58,737 bases of DNA from an uncultured Ruminococcus sp. (GTDB lineage Bacteria > Bacillota > Clostridia > Oscillospirales > Acutalibacteraceae): positions 1-58,737 of the forward strand of contig CACYDP010000095.1 in assembly GCA_902773135.1 (NCBI GenBank), read 5' to 3'. The notes beneath the pieces are model-generated. The model did not search any database, was not told where the DNA came from, and saw nothing but the letters and a program-made list of their open reading frames with translations. A program made the position numbers and the translations under genes. Shown here piece after piece: positions 8,097 to 17,058 of this stretch. Each line of letters starts with the position of its first letter. The stretch's first letter is position 1.

Positions 8097-9434
8097 TTAT
8101 TTCAATCTTGCTTCAAGAGCTTCTTTCTGATCTTCGTATCCGGGTTTTCCGAGAAGAGCGAACATATTCTTTTTATAGCTTTCCACACCGGGCTGATTAA
8201 ACGGATTGATACCGAGTGTATAGCCGCTGATTGCACAAGCTTTTTCAAAGAAGTAAATGAGATAACCCAGTTCATTTTCGTTTGCTTCGGGCATATTCAG
8301 AACCACATTTGGAACACTGCCGTCAGTATGGGCAAGCACTGTACCCTCAAAAGCCTTTTTGTTGACAAAATCAACTGTTTTGCCGGAAAGGAAATTCAGA
8401 CCATCCACATTTTCGGGGTCGGTTCCGATTTCGATCTCATATTTTGGTTTTTCGATCTGAACAACTGTTTCAAACATTGTTCTTGAGCCTTCCTGTATAA
8501 ACTGACCCATTGAGTGAAGATCGGTCGAGAATACAACAGAAGCCGGGAAAAGTCCTTTATTGTCTTTTCCTTCACTTTCGCCGAAGAGCTGTTTCCACCA
8601 TTCGTTCATCATGGTAAAGGACGGTTCATAGCTTACCAGCAGTTCAATGGACTTGCCTTTGCGGTAAAGAATATTTCTGACAGCTGCATATTTATAGCAG
8701 TCGTTCTTGGAAAGATCTGTATCACAGAGTTCTTCACGTGCTTTTGCGGCACCCTGCATCAGTGCATCTATATCTGCACCCGAAACCGCTATGGGAAGAA
8801 GTCCGACTGCTGTCAGCACGGAGTAACGTCCGCCTACATCATCCGGTACGACAAATGTTTCGTATCCCTCACGATCAGCAAGCATTTTGAGTGTACCTTT
8901 TGCCTTATCCGTTGTACAGTAAATTCTTTCCTTTGCACCCTCTTTACCGTATTTCTTTTCAAGAAGTTCTCTGAAAACTCTGAATGCAATAGCGGGTTCG
9001 GTAGTTGTACCGGATTTTGAGATCATATTGATAGAAACATCTTTGCCTTCGCAGATCTGAAGAAGTTCCGAAAGAGCCGTAGAACTGATGGAATTGCCGG
9101 TAAAATAAATATCGGGTGTATCTTTCGGCAATGCGTTATAGTTAGGCGATTTCAGAAATTCAATTGCCGCTCTTGCACCGAGATAAGAACCGCCGATACC
9201 AATAACAACAAATACCTGTGTATCCTTTTTAATTTTTTCGGCTGCCTTTTTGATTCTTGCAAATTCTTCCTTGTCATAATCAACGGGAAGGTCAACCCAA
9301 CCTGTAAAATCATTGCCGAGACCGGTTTTGTTGTGAAGAAGTTCGTGTGCAGATTTAATCTGAGGTGCGATTGCCTCATATTCTTCGTTGGAAATAAATT
9401 CTTTAATATGCTTGTCGCTGAGAGTAATAGACAT
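8097..9434 (-). CDS. pgi: glucose-6-phosphate isomerase
   Basis: Glycolytic enzyme that interconverts glucose-6-phosphate and fructose-6-phosphate. 445 residues fits the shorter Firmicute form. The SIS sugar-binding motif is clear: [14 protein letters not shown] (about 74-87), and [16 protein letters not shown] (about 136-151) carries the phosphate-binding Ser/Thr run. The catalytic Glu lies in QEGSRTMFE. The ATG is preceded by AAGGAGGA. The leader of about 95 nt holds an imperfect palindrome (9458-9501) that recurs in front of trpE. Confidence 0.97.
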   Translation of the reverse strand: MSITLSDKHIKEFISNEEYEAIAPQIKSAHELLHNKTGLGNDFTGWVDLPVDYDKEEFARIKKAAEKIKKDTQVFVVIGIGGSYLGARAAIEFLKSPNYNALPKDTPDIYFTGNSISSTALSELLQICEGKDVSINMISKSGTTTEPAIAFRVFRELLEKKYGKEGAKERIYCTTDKAKGTLKMLADREGYETFVVPDDVGGRYSVLTAVGLLPIAVSGADIDALMQGAAKAREELCDTDLSKNDCYKYAAVRNILYRKGKSIELLVSYEPSFTMMNEWWKQLFGESEGKDNKGLFPASVVFSTDLHSMGQFIQEGSRTMFETVVQIEKPKYEIEIGTDPENVDGLNFLSGKTVDFVNKKAFEGTVLAHTDGSVPNVVLNMPEANENELGYLIYFFEKACAISGYTLGINPFNQPGVESYKKNMFALLGKPGYEDQKEALEARLK

Positions 9435-9457
9435 AAGCAGTGTCCTCCTTTGATTTA

Positions 9458-9501
9458 GGGGCTGTCTGAACAGTCAAATTCTTTGTTTTCAGATACACCC
9501 C
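9458..9501. repeat. 44-bp imperfect palindromic repeat, copy A (pgi leader)
   Basis: Begins ggggctgtctgaa and ends ttcagatacacccc, so the ends fold back on each other. It matches 36 of 44 positions of the element at 36829-36872. The outermost pair changes from G-C here to A-T there, which keeps pairing. It lies between the pgi promoter and start codon and resembles a small non-coding mobile or REP-type unit. Confidence 0.7.
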
Positions 9502-9536
9502 GGATAAATCCCTGACGGATTTTATCTTCTTCATAT

Positions 9537-9565
9537 ATTTTACAATATCCGTTTTCTTTTTGCAA
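9537..9565 (-). promoter_or_regulatory. sigma-A promoter for pgi
   Basis: TTGCAA (9560-9565) and TAAAAT (9537-9542) on the minus strand, 17-bp spacing, giving a leader of about 95 nt. Confidence 0.65.
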
Positions 9566-9690
9566 GAAGAATTGTAACATTTATTAATTTTTTTCAAAAC
9601 TTTTCCGACAAACGCCGATCAGAAAAAATAAAATGATTTCATATAGGAATTTTTGACAATTATTTACTGTTTTCAAACGAAACATTTGTC

Positions 9691-9719
9691 TTGACACCAA
9701 TCGCATTATAATGTAAATT
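9691..9719 (+). promoter_or_regulatory. probable promoter for the membrane-anchored D,D-carboxypeptidase
   Basis: TTGACA (9691-9696) followed after 17 bp by TAAATT (9714-9719), 41 bp before the ATG. A TATAAT lies nearer (9707-9712) but its spacing is wrong. Confidence 0.5.
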
Positions 9720-9759
9720 GATATATGTAGATTTTTATATCAAGGGGATTTAAGGAAAA

Positions 9760-11184
9760 ATGGCTCAATCAAAAAACAACGGCAAAGACCGTAATATATA
9801 CAGCGACAGCAGTCAGGATATTTATTCCAGAAGTGACAGGAATATTAACTCGCCTACTTTGAACGATATTATCAACAGCAGCAGCCGCAGGGTTCCGGAA
9901 AACACCGCAAAACCCAATCCGAACCGCCGCATCGTACCCAAACGAAAAAATAAAAGAAAACTGACAGATCAGGAAATATATGCACAGGCTGCCCGTGAAA
10001 GACGTGCTGCCGTATCTGCTGCAATCGCAAGAAAAAAACGACAGAAAACCCTTAAAAGAACCGCCGCTGTGGTCTGTATCGCAGCCGTTCTGGCAATAAC
10101 GGTTTCACTTGCCGTTACCACCGGTATTTTTGAAGATAAAAGCGTTGCCCCTGTCAATACGGCTGCCGAAAGTATCAAAGATACAAAACCCGAAATCAGC
10201 CAGGAAAGCGTACAGTCATCTGTGGTATCTTCTGAACCTGAAGAATCTCATATACTGAACAATCCTACCAGCAGCAGAAATTTCACAGCAGCCAATGACA
10301 AATTCACAGAGGCACAAAACGAGAAACTCAACAAGGAACTCACATCGGAATTTATTGTTTTGTATGATATGACATCAGATGAAATCCTTTATCAGAAAAA
10401 CGGTGATAAAAAATTATACCCTGCAAGCACTACCAAAATCCTTACCGCTATTGTTGCGTGCAGCATTATAGATGATCCCGATAAAGTCCTGACAGTCGGA
10501 GATGAAATCGACCTGATCGGTGAAGAATCCAGTATTGCAGGTTTACAAAAAGGAATGCGTCTGACATTTGAAACACTGCTTGATGCCCTGCTCCTCCCGT
10601 CAGGCAATGATGCGGCGTATACCATTGCTGTCAATTGTGCGAGAATCTATGAGGGAAATGACAAACTTTCTTCCAGCGAATCCGTTCGGATTTTTATGGA
10701 ACTGGTTAACGAATGTGCCAAAGAACTGGGAGCAGAAAATACCCATTTCGTTACTCCGGACGGCTGGCACAATGATGATCATTATACGACCGCAACCGAT
10801 CTGGCACGTTTTGCCGCATATGCCAAAAGTATACCGATGATTCAAAAATCGTGTTCAAAATCCTATGCAAGCTGGGAGCTGATTGACGGAGGAACGCTTG
10901 AATGGGAAAACTCCAATAAACTCATTCTTCCCGACAGCGAAGTATATTCTCCCTACTGTGACGGAATGAAAACAGGTTTTACCGATGAAGCAGGTTCATC
11001 GGTCGTGTCCTCAGCCACCATTGGCGGTCATACGCTGATTGCTGTTGTTATGAACGGTCAGACAATGTATACAAAATATTTTGATGCCAATTATCTTTTT
11101 GAAGAGGGCTTTGCTTTGAATCATTTTGAATACACCTACAACAAACCCGATTCTCAGGAAGATTTGTCCGATGAAATAACCTGA
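9760..11184 (+). CDS. membrane-anchored serine D-Ala-D-Ala carboxypeptidase (S11) with cytoplasmic basic domain
   Basis: A 474-residue peptidase S11 family protein that should trim the terminal D-Ala from peptidoglycan stem peptides outside the membrane. The S-x-x-K motif is in YPASTTKILTA (about 223-233), the second motif is SGND (about 286), and the third is KTG in DGMKTGFTDEAGSS (about 405-418). Before the enzyme come about 100 hydrophilic, Arg/Lys/Asn-rich residues and one membrane segment (about 106-126). The active domain is therefore outside and a long basic tail faces the cytoplasm. The usual C-terminal PBP5 domain is absent. The gene converges on another S11 gene with a shared terminator. 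Confidence 0.88.
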   Translation: MAQSKNNGKDRNIYSDSSQDIYSRSDRNINSPTLNDIINSSSRRVPENTAKPNPNRRIVPKRKNKRKLTDQEIYAQAARERRAAVSAAIARKKRQKTLKRTAAVVCIAAVLAITVSLAVTTGIFEDKSVAPVNTAAESIKDTKPEISQESVQSSVVSSEPEESHILNNPTSSRNFTAANDKFTEAQNEKLNKELTSEFIVLYDMTSDEILYQKNGDKKLYPASTTKILTAIVACSIIDDPDKVLTVGDEIDLIGEESSIAGLQKGMRLTFETLLDALLLPSGNDAAYTIAVNCARIYEGNDKLSSSESVRIFMELVNECAKELGAENTHFVTPDGWHNDDHYTTATDLARFAAYAKSIPMIQKSCSKSYASWELIDGGTLEWENSNKLILPDSEVYSPYCDGMKTGFTDEAGSSVVSSATIGGHTLIAVVMNGQTMYTKYFDANYLFEEGFALNHFEYTYNKPDSQEDLSDEIT

Positions 11185-11211
11185 AACGGATTCATCTTTG
11201 AATCAAAAAAT

Positions 11212-11254
11212 GAAAAGCTGTCCGGAAACCATATTGATTTCCGGACAGCTTTTC
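11212..11254. terminator. bidirectional terminator between convergent S11 peptidase genes
   Basis: Perfect 17-bp stem (gaaaagctgtccggaaa and its complement) with a 9-nt loop and T-rich flanks on both strands. It serves the plus gene ending at 11184 and the minus gene ending at 11279. Confidence 0.93.
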
Positions 11255-11278
11255 TTTTATTGACAGCAAACAAGAATG

Positions 11279-12445
11279 TCATTGGCTGCAAGTACCTGCC
11301 AAAGCTCTGAATATTATGCGGAAAATATCACCGAATGTAATCTCTTTTACAGAATCTGCCGCTGTAACCGGATATTCCGCCACCAGCGTTCCGTTGTTCT
11401 TATATACGATTTTTCCCACCTTACTGCCCTTTTTAACAGGTGCGGACAGCTCTTCGGGAAGAGAAATATCGTATGTTATTTTTTCTTCATCACCTTTTTT
11501 GATCAGAACAGACGAATCGGCACTGTAAGACAGCCGCACATTTTTCTCCATTCCGTTTTTGACTTTGATTTCTTTGGCAATGTCATCGGGAATTTCAGGT
11601 GTATACATCGCATAATTTGCAAAACCGTAATCTAATAATTTGGCTGCATCTTGAAAGCGTTCTTTTCCCGTACTGCTGCCAAGAACCACCGCTATTAAAT
11701 TCAGTCCGTCACGCTCTGCCGTTGCACTGATACAACTTCCTGCCTGTGAAGTAGTTCCTGTTTTTAATCCGGTAATTCCCTGATAGGTTTTTAAAAGTTT
11801 ATTGGTATTGACAAGCTGTGTTTTGCCGCCCCTTAACTGATCCATCCATATACAGCTGTATTCCAGAATTTTCGGGTGCTTGATCAACTCCCGTGACATC
11901 AGGGCAACATCATAGGCACTCGTCACGTGTCCCTCTTCGTCCAGACCGTTGCAGTTTTTGAATACGGTTTCTTTCATTCCCAGTTCTTTGGCCTTTTGAT
12001 TCATTTTTTCGACAAACTCGTCTTCCGTACCGCAGATATATTCAGCAAGTGCAACGGCTGCATCATTGGCACTTGCCACAATCGTTGCCTTGACCATTTC
12101 ATCAACCGTCATTACTTCACCCTGCTCCAGCCAAATATCTGAACCTCCCATAGAGGCGGCATGGGCAGAGGCGGATACTTTATCCGACCAGGAAATTTTT
12201 CCGCTGTCAATGGCTTCCATCACAAGCGTAAGAGTCATAACTTTTGTAATCGAAGCACAGGCACGTACTTCGTGAGGATTTTTTTGATAAAGCACCTTTC
12301 CCGTTTCTGCGTCCATCAGAACGGCGGCAGGAGCGGTTATTTCTTTCTCCGACAACGCCGAAACATCGGAGGGTATCCCGATGGAGAATAACATTACCAG
12401 CAGCAAAAGCAACGTTTTAGAAAAAACTTTTTGATAGAATTTCAT
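11279..12445 (-). CDS. secreted D-alanyl-D-alanine carboxypeptidase (S11, DacF/PBP5 type)
   Basis: A 388-residue exported enzyme with a clear signal peptide (MKFYQK then about 15 hydrophobic residues, cleavage likely after DVSA near residue 30). The S11 triad motifs are ACASITKVMT (SITK), VASANDAAVALAEY (SAN) and KTGTTSQAGS. The C-terminal beta domain (about 285-370) fits PBP5_C, and a short hydrophobic/amphipathic end could tether it to the membrane. It lies 23 bp after asnB on the same strand, so the two may share a transcript. Similar proteins include vegetative DacA and sporulation DacF; the sequence alone does not decide which. A ribosome site GAGGGG lies just upstream. Confidence 0.9.
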   Translation of the reverse strand: MKFYQKVFSKTLLLLLVMLFSIGIPSDVSALSEKEITAPAAVLMDAETGKVLYQKNPHEVRACASITKVMTLTLVMEAIDSGKISWSDKVSASAHAASMGGSDIWLEQGEVMTVDEMVKATIVASANDAAVALAEYICGTEDEFVEKMNQKAKELGMKETVFKNCNGLDEEGHVTSAYDVALMSRELIKHPKILEYSCIWMDQLRGGKTQLVNTNKLLKTYQGITGLKTGTTSQAGSCISATAERDGLNLIAVVLGSSTGKERFQDAAKLLDYGFANYAMYTPEIPDDIAKEIKVKNGMEKNVRLSYSADSSVLIKKGDEEKITYDISLPEELSAPVKKGSKVGKIVYKNNGTLVAEYPVTAADSVKEITFGDIFRIIFRALAGTCSQ

Positions 12446-12468
12446 ACGTACCCCTCAACAATCACGAA

Positions 12469-14304
12469 TTATGATATAACGATCTTATTTTTTCTGAACC
12501 AATAATCGATCTGTATGATATATGCCAATATCTGCGGGGCTTTCATCAGCTGACCGTACCAGGGAGATGATATTTGGTCGGGGTTGGAAATGATATTCTC
12601 TACACCGTCCCGGTTCAAAATAGCATAAAGCGGTGAGTGTTTATCTTTCAGTATCTCCCTTACACGCAAAGCACAAAGTTTCATATAAATGGGATGATGT
12701 GTTTTCGGATAGGGACTTTTTTTACGGTCAATGATGGAATCCGGCAGCAGTCCTCTGAATGCCGCTCTTACAATTCCTTTTTCTCTGCCGCCCAGTGCCT
12801 TGATCTTCCACGGAAGATTATAAGCATAATCAACAATCCTATAATCACAGAACGGAACACGTACCTCAAACCCGTTATACATTGACATACGGTCTTTTCT
12901 GTCGAGAAGGGTCTGCATAAACCAATGAAAATTCAGCGAAAACATCTCTCTCATTCTTGCGTCTAATGCGGAATCACCCGGCAGTTTGTCGGTGTTCCGG
13001 CACGTATCAAGATAACGCTGCCGGACATATTCTTCCCCTTTCGGAAGAAATCCGTCTTTCAATACGGAACGTCTTACAGCAAGCGAACGTGACCACGGAA
13101 AAGTGTCTTCAAATAAAATGGCTTGATTATGGTACCACGGATAACCCCCGAACAGTTCGTCCGCACATTCTCCTGATAGTGCCACCTTAAAATCCTCTTT
13201 CATTTTTCCGCAGAAAAGAAGAAGCGATGAATCGACATCTGCCATTCCCGGAAAATCCCTTGCATCGACCGCAGGCAGCAATGCATTGTACAAATCATAA
13301 TTATCCAGGGTAACACTGTGATGACGGGAGGCAATGGCATCTGCCATTATACCGATAAACTCACTGTCGGGTGTAGGCTGAAAAAGACTTTTCTGAAAAT
13401 ATTGATCATTGTCCGTATAATCCACAGAATAAGTATCGATCGGATCCAAATGCAGCCGCTTATGATGTTCTGAGGCAACATAGGATATGATACTGGAATC
13501 AAGCCCTCCCGACAGGAAACAGCACAAAGGAACATCTGATACAAGCTGACGCTCCACAGAGTCGATCAGAAGAGTTCGGACTTCTTCAATACTTTGGTCA
13601 ATATCTGATGTGTGTTCGTGAGCCGTGAGCTGAAAATATCGGCTGCGTGTCAATTTTTTGCCGTCATACAAGGCAGTTTCACCGGGCAGTATCTCTTCTA
13701 CCCCCTTATAAATTCCCTGCCCGAGCGTTCGTCCCGGTCCGATCAGAAAAATTTCGGACAGTCCCTGTTCATCAATTTCGGGTTTGACAATCGGATTGGC
13801 AAGGAGTGTCTTGACTTCGGAAGACAGCAATAAACCATTCTTGTACTGATAAAAAAACAATGGTTTGACACCGATCCTGTCCCTCGCTGCAAACAATGTT
13901 TTTTCATCTTCATCAAAAACAACAAAGGCAAAGATGCCGTTTAACTGATAGACACAGTCCTTTCCCCATTTCATATACGCCGAAAGAACCACTTCCGTAT
14001 CACTGTTTGTCGCAAAGTTAAAACCATAGGAACAAAGTTCCCTCCGAAGTTCGGCAGTATTATATAATTCGCCGTTATAGACAATGGTACAGGTACGATT
14101 GTTATGATTTTTTGTCATTGGCTGCCTGCCGTTTTCGGGATCGATGACCGCAAGGCGATGATGCATCAGACATACCGGATGATTGATATATACGCCTCTG
14201 TCATCAGGTCCTCTGCGAACCATTGTATGCAGCATATCTGTGATAGTTGTTTCTTCATTTTTTAAATTTGTTGAGGTATCATACCATACCGCAATACCGC
14301 ACAT
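12469..14304 (-). CDS. asnB: asparagine synthase (glutamine-hydrolysing)
   Basis: A 611-residue AsnB. It uses the N-terminal class II glutaminase domain (catalytic Cys2 in MCGIAVWYD) to release ammonia and the C-terminal ATP-pyrophosphatase domain to amidate aspartate. The PP-loop SGGLDSS lies near residue 264. The glutaminase motifs RRGPDDRG and NGELYN are intact. The ATG is preceded by AAGGGGGAA. AsnB-like enzymes in Firmicutes also amidate cell-wall precursors, and the adjacent D,D-carboxypeptidase gene makes that use possible here, but free asparagine synthesis is the default reading. Confidence 0.94.
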   Translation of the reverse strand: MCGIAVWYDTSTNLKNEETTITDMLHTMVRRGPDDRGVYINHPVCLMHHRLAVIDPENGRQPMTKNHNNRTCTIVYNGELYNTAELRRELCSYGFNFATNSDTEVVLSAYMKWGKDCVYQLNGIFAFVVFDEDEKTLFAARDRIGVKPLFFYQYKNGLLLSSEVKTLLANPIVKPEIDEQGLSEIFLIGPGRTLGQGIYKGVEEILPGETALYDGKKLTRSRYFQLTAHEHTSDIDQSIEEVRTLLIDSVERQLVSDVPLCCFLSGGLDSSIISYVASEHHKRLHLDPIDTYSVDYTDNDQYFQKSLFQPTPDSEFIGIMADAIASRHHSVTLDNYDLYNALLPAVDARDFPGMADVDSSLLLFCGKMKEDFKVALSGECADELFGGYPWYHNQAILFEDTFPWSRSLAVRRSVLKDGFLPKGEEYVRQRYLDTCRNTDKLPGDSALDARMREMFSLNFHWFMQTLLDRKDRMSMYNGFEVRVPFCDYRIVDYAYNLPWKIKALGGREKGIVRAAFRGLLPDSIIDRKKSPYPKTHHPIYMKLCALRVREILKDKHSPLYAILNRDGVENIISNPDQISSPWYGQLMKAPQILAYIIQIDYWFRKNKIVIS

Positions 14305-14325
14305 AAAAATTCCCCCTTCAAAATC

Positions 14326-14331
14326 ACTATA
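14326..14331 (-). promoter_or_regulatory. extended -10 element for asnB
   Basis: On the minus strand TGG-TATAGT lies about 20 bp before the start codon, an extended -10. The -35 is poor. Confidence 0.45.
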
Positions 14332-14364
14332 CCATATTTATGCATTATGAAAAGAAGAAAGAAC

Positions 14365-15492
14365 TTATCGGGCGGGTCTGCTGTATCGCAATGGACGGTT
14401 GGCATAATAGGAACGCTTCAAAGAAAGCACAAAAATCATACACATTACCACTAATGCTGCCGCTCCTATATAAGTTCCCGATACCCACTCTGCTTCTGTG
14501 GTTTCGGAAACGGCAAACACCTGCACTTCCGGACGATAAAAACAACATATCGCATAGGTCACTAATGACGACAATACGGCATTGACCAATCTGAATATTA
14601 AAAATACGCTTTTGCCGATATTGACTGATTTCAGAATACCGAAAATTTGAAGATGGACACATAGTCCCCCGAAACCTGCTGCAAAAGAAACAGCCCATAA
14701 TGGAAATGCCCCCTCACATATGCGGCTGCATGCTCCGGTTACTTCCAGAATGACCGGCAAAATCAGACCGGAAATCTGTTCGGGCAATATCCCTACGCAG
14801 TCAAAAATGCGGTCAACCCCGATTGTTTCGATGACAGACATTATCATTGAAAAAATTGCTACCAATGCCGTCATTTCAAGAATCGCATAAGCACTGTCGG
14901 AACTTGACAGTATCAATGAATCCGAAATGCTTTGATGTTCGGCAGAGATATGTTTGCGGGTCGCATCTGTTTTGTCAAAACGTGCAGTGATGATACCAAT
15001 CAAAAAAGCAGAGATCACCTGAGAAATATACAAAATCACACCGGCTGTCATATTATGAAGCATCATCGTTCCCACAGCCGTGATTAAAAACGCAGGCCCT
15101 GAACATACACAAAACATCATCATTCTGACCGCCTGAGAATGATTGATTTTTCCTGATGAAAACAGCATACTGACACATTTTGCTCCCACCGGAAATCCTC
15201 CTGTCAGGCTCATTACCACCGCAAATGCCGCTTCTTCGGGCAGACGGAACAAATGCCGGAACACCAAAGAAAAGATCTTTCCGAAATATTCATAGACTCC
15301 ACTGTACATTATCATTGACGAAATAAACATAAAGGGAAACAGGGACGGTATCAAATAGTTGGACGAATAGGACAGCCCTTTTCTGATTCCCTCCGCCGAA
15401 GCCGCCGAGTAGTGCAAAAGAATGACCATCATCCCCGATACTGCCAATAAAAGAAACCACATTTTCAAACGATTTTTATGAATCACTTTCAT
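14365..15492 (-). CDS. ylbJ: sporulation integral membrane protein YlbJ-like
   Basis: A 375-residue polytopic protein of the nucleoside-recognition/Gate family with the YlbJ pattern: a first membrane segment, then SLFPFMFISSMI and the conserved GGFPVGAKCVSMLF. In Bacillus, YlbJ is made in the mother cell under sigma-E and is needed for spore cortex formation. About nine hydrophobic segments are visible. The ATG at 15492 is preferred over an in-frame TTG three bases earlier, with GGGTG upstream. It is divergent from yqfC-yqfD, also sigma-E genes in Bacillus, and sigma-E-like elements lie between them. Confidence 0.82.
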   Translation of the reverse strand: MKVIHKNRLKMWFLLLAVSGMMVILLHYSAASAEGIRKGLSYSSNYLIPSLFPFMFISSMIMYSGVYEYFGKIFSLVFRHLFRLPEEAAFAVVMSLTGGFPVGAKCVSMLFSSGKINHSQAVRMMMFCVCSGPAFLITAVGTMMLHNMTAGVILYISQVISAFLIGIITARFDKTDATRKHISAEHQSISDSLILSSSDSAYAILEMTALVAIFSMIMSVIETIGVDRIFDCVGILPEQISGLILPVILEVTGACSRICEGAFPLWAVSFAAGFGGLCVHLQIFGILKSVNIGKSVFLIFRLVNAVLSSLVTYAICCFYRPEVQVFAVSETTEAEWVSGTYIGAAALVVMCMIFVLSLKRSYYANRPLRYSRPAR

Positions 15493-15509
15493 CAATCATC
15501 ACCCGTAAA

Positions 15510-15539
15510 TTTATATGTGCCGGGTGATTTTTATATCTT
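15510..15539 (-). promoter_or_regulatory. sigma-E-like promoter toward ylbJ
   Basis: On the minus strand AAGATATA (15532-15539), 14 bp, CATATAAA (15510-15517). The -10 agrees with Bacillus sigma-E (CATACAAT) at 6 of 8 positions; the -35 keeps only the ATAT core. Confidence 0.4.
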
Positions 15540-15553
15540 CATCTGCATAAAAT
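15524..15553 (+). promoter_or_regulatory. sigma-E-like promoter toward yqfC-yqfD
   Basis: GTGATTTT (15524-15531), 14 bp, CATAAAAT (15546-15553). Against the Bacillus sigma-E consensus GTCATATT-N14-CATACAAT this is 6/8 and 7/8. It overlaps the opposite-strand element. Confidence 0.5.
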
Positions 15554-15572
15554 TGATTATCGGGGTGAGGCA

Positions 15573-15830
15573 ATGAAGAGCAATCCAAAAAAGAAAGACA
15601 AACCTGTTATCGCCGCTAATCTGGGAAGTGTCCATATGGATATAAGCGGCAACCGTGAAGTGATTTTTGAAGGCTGCAAAGCCGTAGTGGAATACAGCGA
15701 TACCAGCATCAAATTGAATACCGGAAAATACCTTGTATGTTTCGCAGGAAGAAACCTCTGTATCAAATGTATGACGGACTGTGACCTTGTTGTCAACGGT
15801 TTTATCACAGAAATCAAATATATAATGTGA
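15573..15830 (+). CDS. yqfC: YqfC/YabP-family sporulation protein
   Basis: An 85-residue protein whose middle follows the YabP/YqfC fold pattern (a beta-strand series with EGCKAVVEYSD and later the hydrophobic LVVNGFITEI end). Bacillus yqfC is a sigma-E-dependent mother-cell gene paired with yqfD, and the same pair occurs here with a 9-bp gap. GGTGAGG lies 4 nt before the ATG. Biochemical function is unknown in the family. Confidence 0.85.
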   Translation: MKSNPKKKDKPVIAANLGSVHMDISGNREVIFEGCKAVVEYSDTSIKLNTGKYLVCFAGRNLCIKCMTDCDLVVNGFITEIKYIM

Positions 15831-15839
15831 GGTAGGAAT

Positions 15840-17033
15840 ATGTTTACTGTCGATATTTTAAGATGGCTGTTCGGATATGTTGATTTTGAGCTTCACGGAA
15901 AATTTCCGGAACGCTTTATCAATCTTGCCGCCAAAAGAGGCATCAATCTGTGGAATCTGAGCGGCAGAAAAGAATTTTTTTCTGCAAGTACGAAAACTGC
16001 CTTGTACGGCGAACTTGAAAAAATAGCAGAAAAAAACGGAAATGAAATACATATCGAAAAATATCACGGATTGTCCCACTTTATGAAAAAATACAAAAAT
16101 CGTTCAGGACTTATCATCGGTGCTGTTCTCTTCGCTGTCTTATGTACACTGATGTCAAAATTTGTCTGGAATATCAAAATTGATGCTCCTCCATCCATTA
16201 ATGAATATGAAATCAGGCAGCAGCTGAATGATCTGGGACTGCACGAAGGGCTTTGGGGAAAGAGTATTGATACGGAAAGAATCGAAAGAGAAATGTCTGT
16301 CAAAAATCAAAAAGTCAGCTGGATTGCCGTGAATGTTCTCGGTTCGGATGTGGAAGTGACGATCAGTGAAAAAATTGAAAGCGATAAACAAAAACAAACC
16401 AAAAATGATGCCACCAATATCAAATCATCGGCGGACGGCGTAATTACAAGAATGGAAGTCAAAAAGGGCCGTTCGGCTGTAAAAATCGGTGACGGTGTCA
16501 GAAAAAATCAGCTGCTTGTCAGCGGCGTTCTTGAATATACCGACGGAACTATTTCTTATGTTGACAGCGATGCCAAAATATATGCCCAGACTTCCAAGAG
16601 CATTGAAATCAATATTCCGAAAGAAATCAACCTGATCGATATTACAGATGAAACAGTCCTTAAATCCGATATTTCAATATTCGGACTGGAATGTCCCGTT
16701 CAGCTCGGCTACGTTCCAAAGGGTAATTATATTCAGCGTATCAATAAACAGCAATCCAGTATTTTTGACAAGACCTTACCAATCTACTGCAATACAAAAA
16801 TTTTTCAAAAATATAATTCCCGCTCCGTAAAGCTAAATACCTTACAAAGCAGGAATCTATTAAATCATCAGCTGCGATTCTATGAAGTTTTTTTGCTTTA
16901 CAGTTCTGATTCTATGAAAATAATTTCCCGAAATCAAATATTTTCAGAAAATTCTGAGAATTATATTCTAAAAACAGACTATATCACAGAAGAAAACATT
17001 GGCTATCAAGAAGCAATCAATAAAGTTATGTGA
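15840..17033 (+). CDS. yqfD: sporulation protein YqfD
   Basis: A 397-residue protein of the YqfD family (sporulation; mother-cell membrane). The N-terminal cytoplasmic part contains AKRGINLWNL, a family signature, followed by one membrane segment (about 92-112, GLIIGAVLFAVLCTLMSKFVW). A larger extracytoplasmic part has NQKVSWIAVNVLGSDVEV (about 159-176), typical of the domain. The ATG follows GAGGTAGG. It ends 25 bp from the convergent radical SAM gene with only a weak hairpin (aaaac/gtttt) between. Confidence 0.9.
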   Translation: MFTVDILRWLFGYVDFELHGKFPERFINLAAKRGINLWNLSGRKEFFSASTKTALYGELEKIAEKNGNEIHIEKYHGLSHFMKKYKNRSGLIIGAVLFAVLCTLMSKFVWNIKIDAPPSINEYEIRQQLNDLGLHEGLWGKSIDTERIEREMSVKNQKVSWIAVNVLGSDVEVTISEKIESDKQKQTKNDATNIKSSADGVITRMEVKKGRSAVKIGDGVRKNQLLVSGVLEYTDGTISYVDSDAKIYAQTSKSIEINIPKEINLIDITDETVLKSDISIFGLECPVQLGYVPKGNYIQRINKQQSSIFDKTLPIYCNTKIFQKYNSRSVKLNTLQSRNLLNHQLRFYEVFLLYSSDSMKIISRNQIFSENSENYILKTDYITEENIGYQEAINKVM

Positions 17034-17058
17034 CTTTACACTTGAGAAAACCAAAGTT

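Noticed and set aside
11212-11254. Sequence similarity between this terminator and the hairpin at 195-231 (shared ctgtccgg)
   Set aside because: The common core is short and both are plain terminator-like stems; not enough to call a repeat family.
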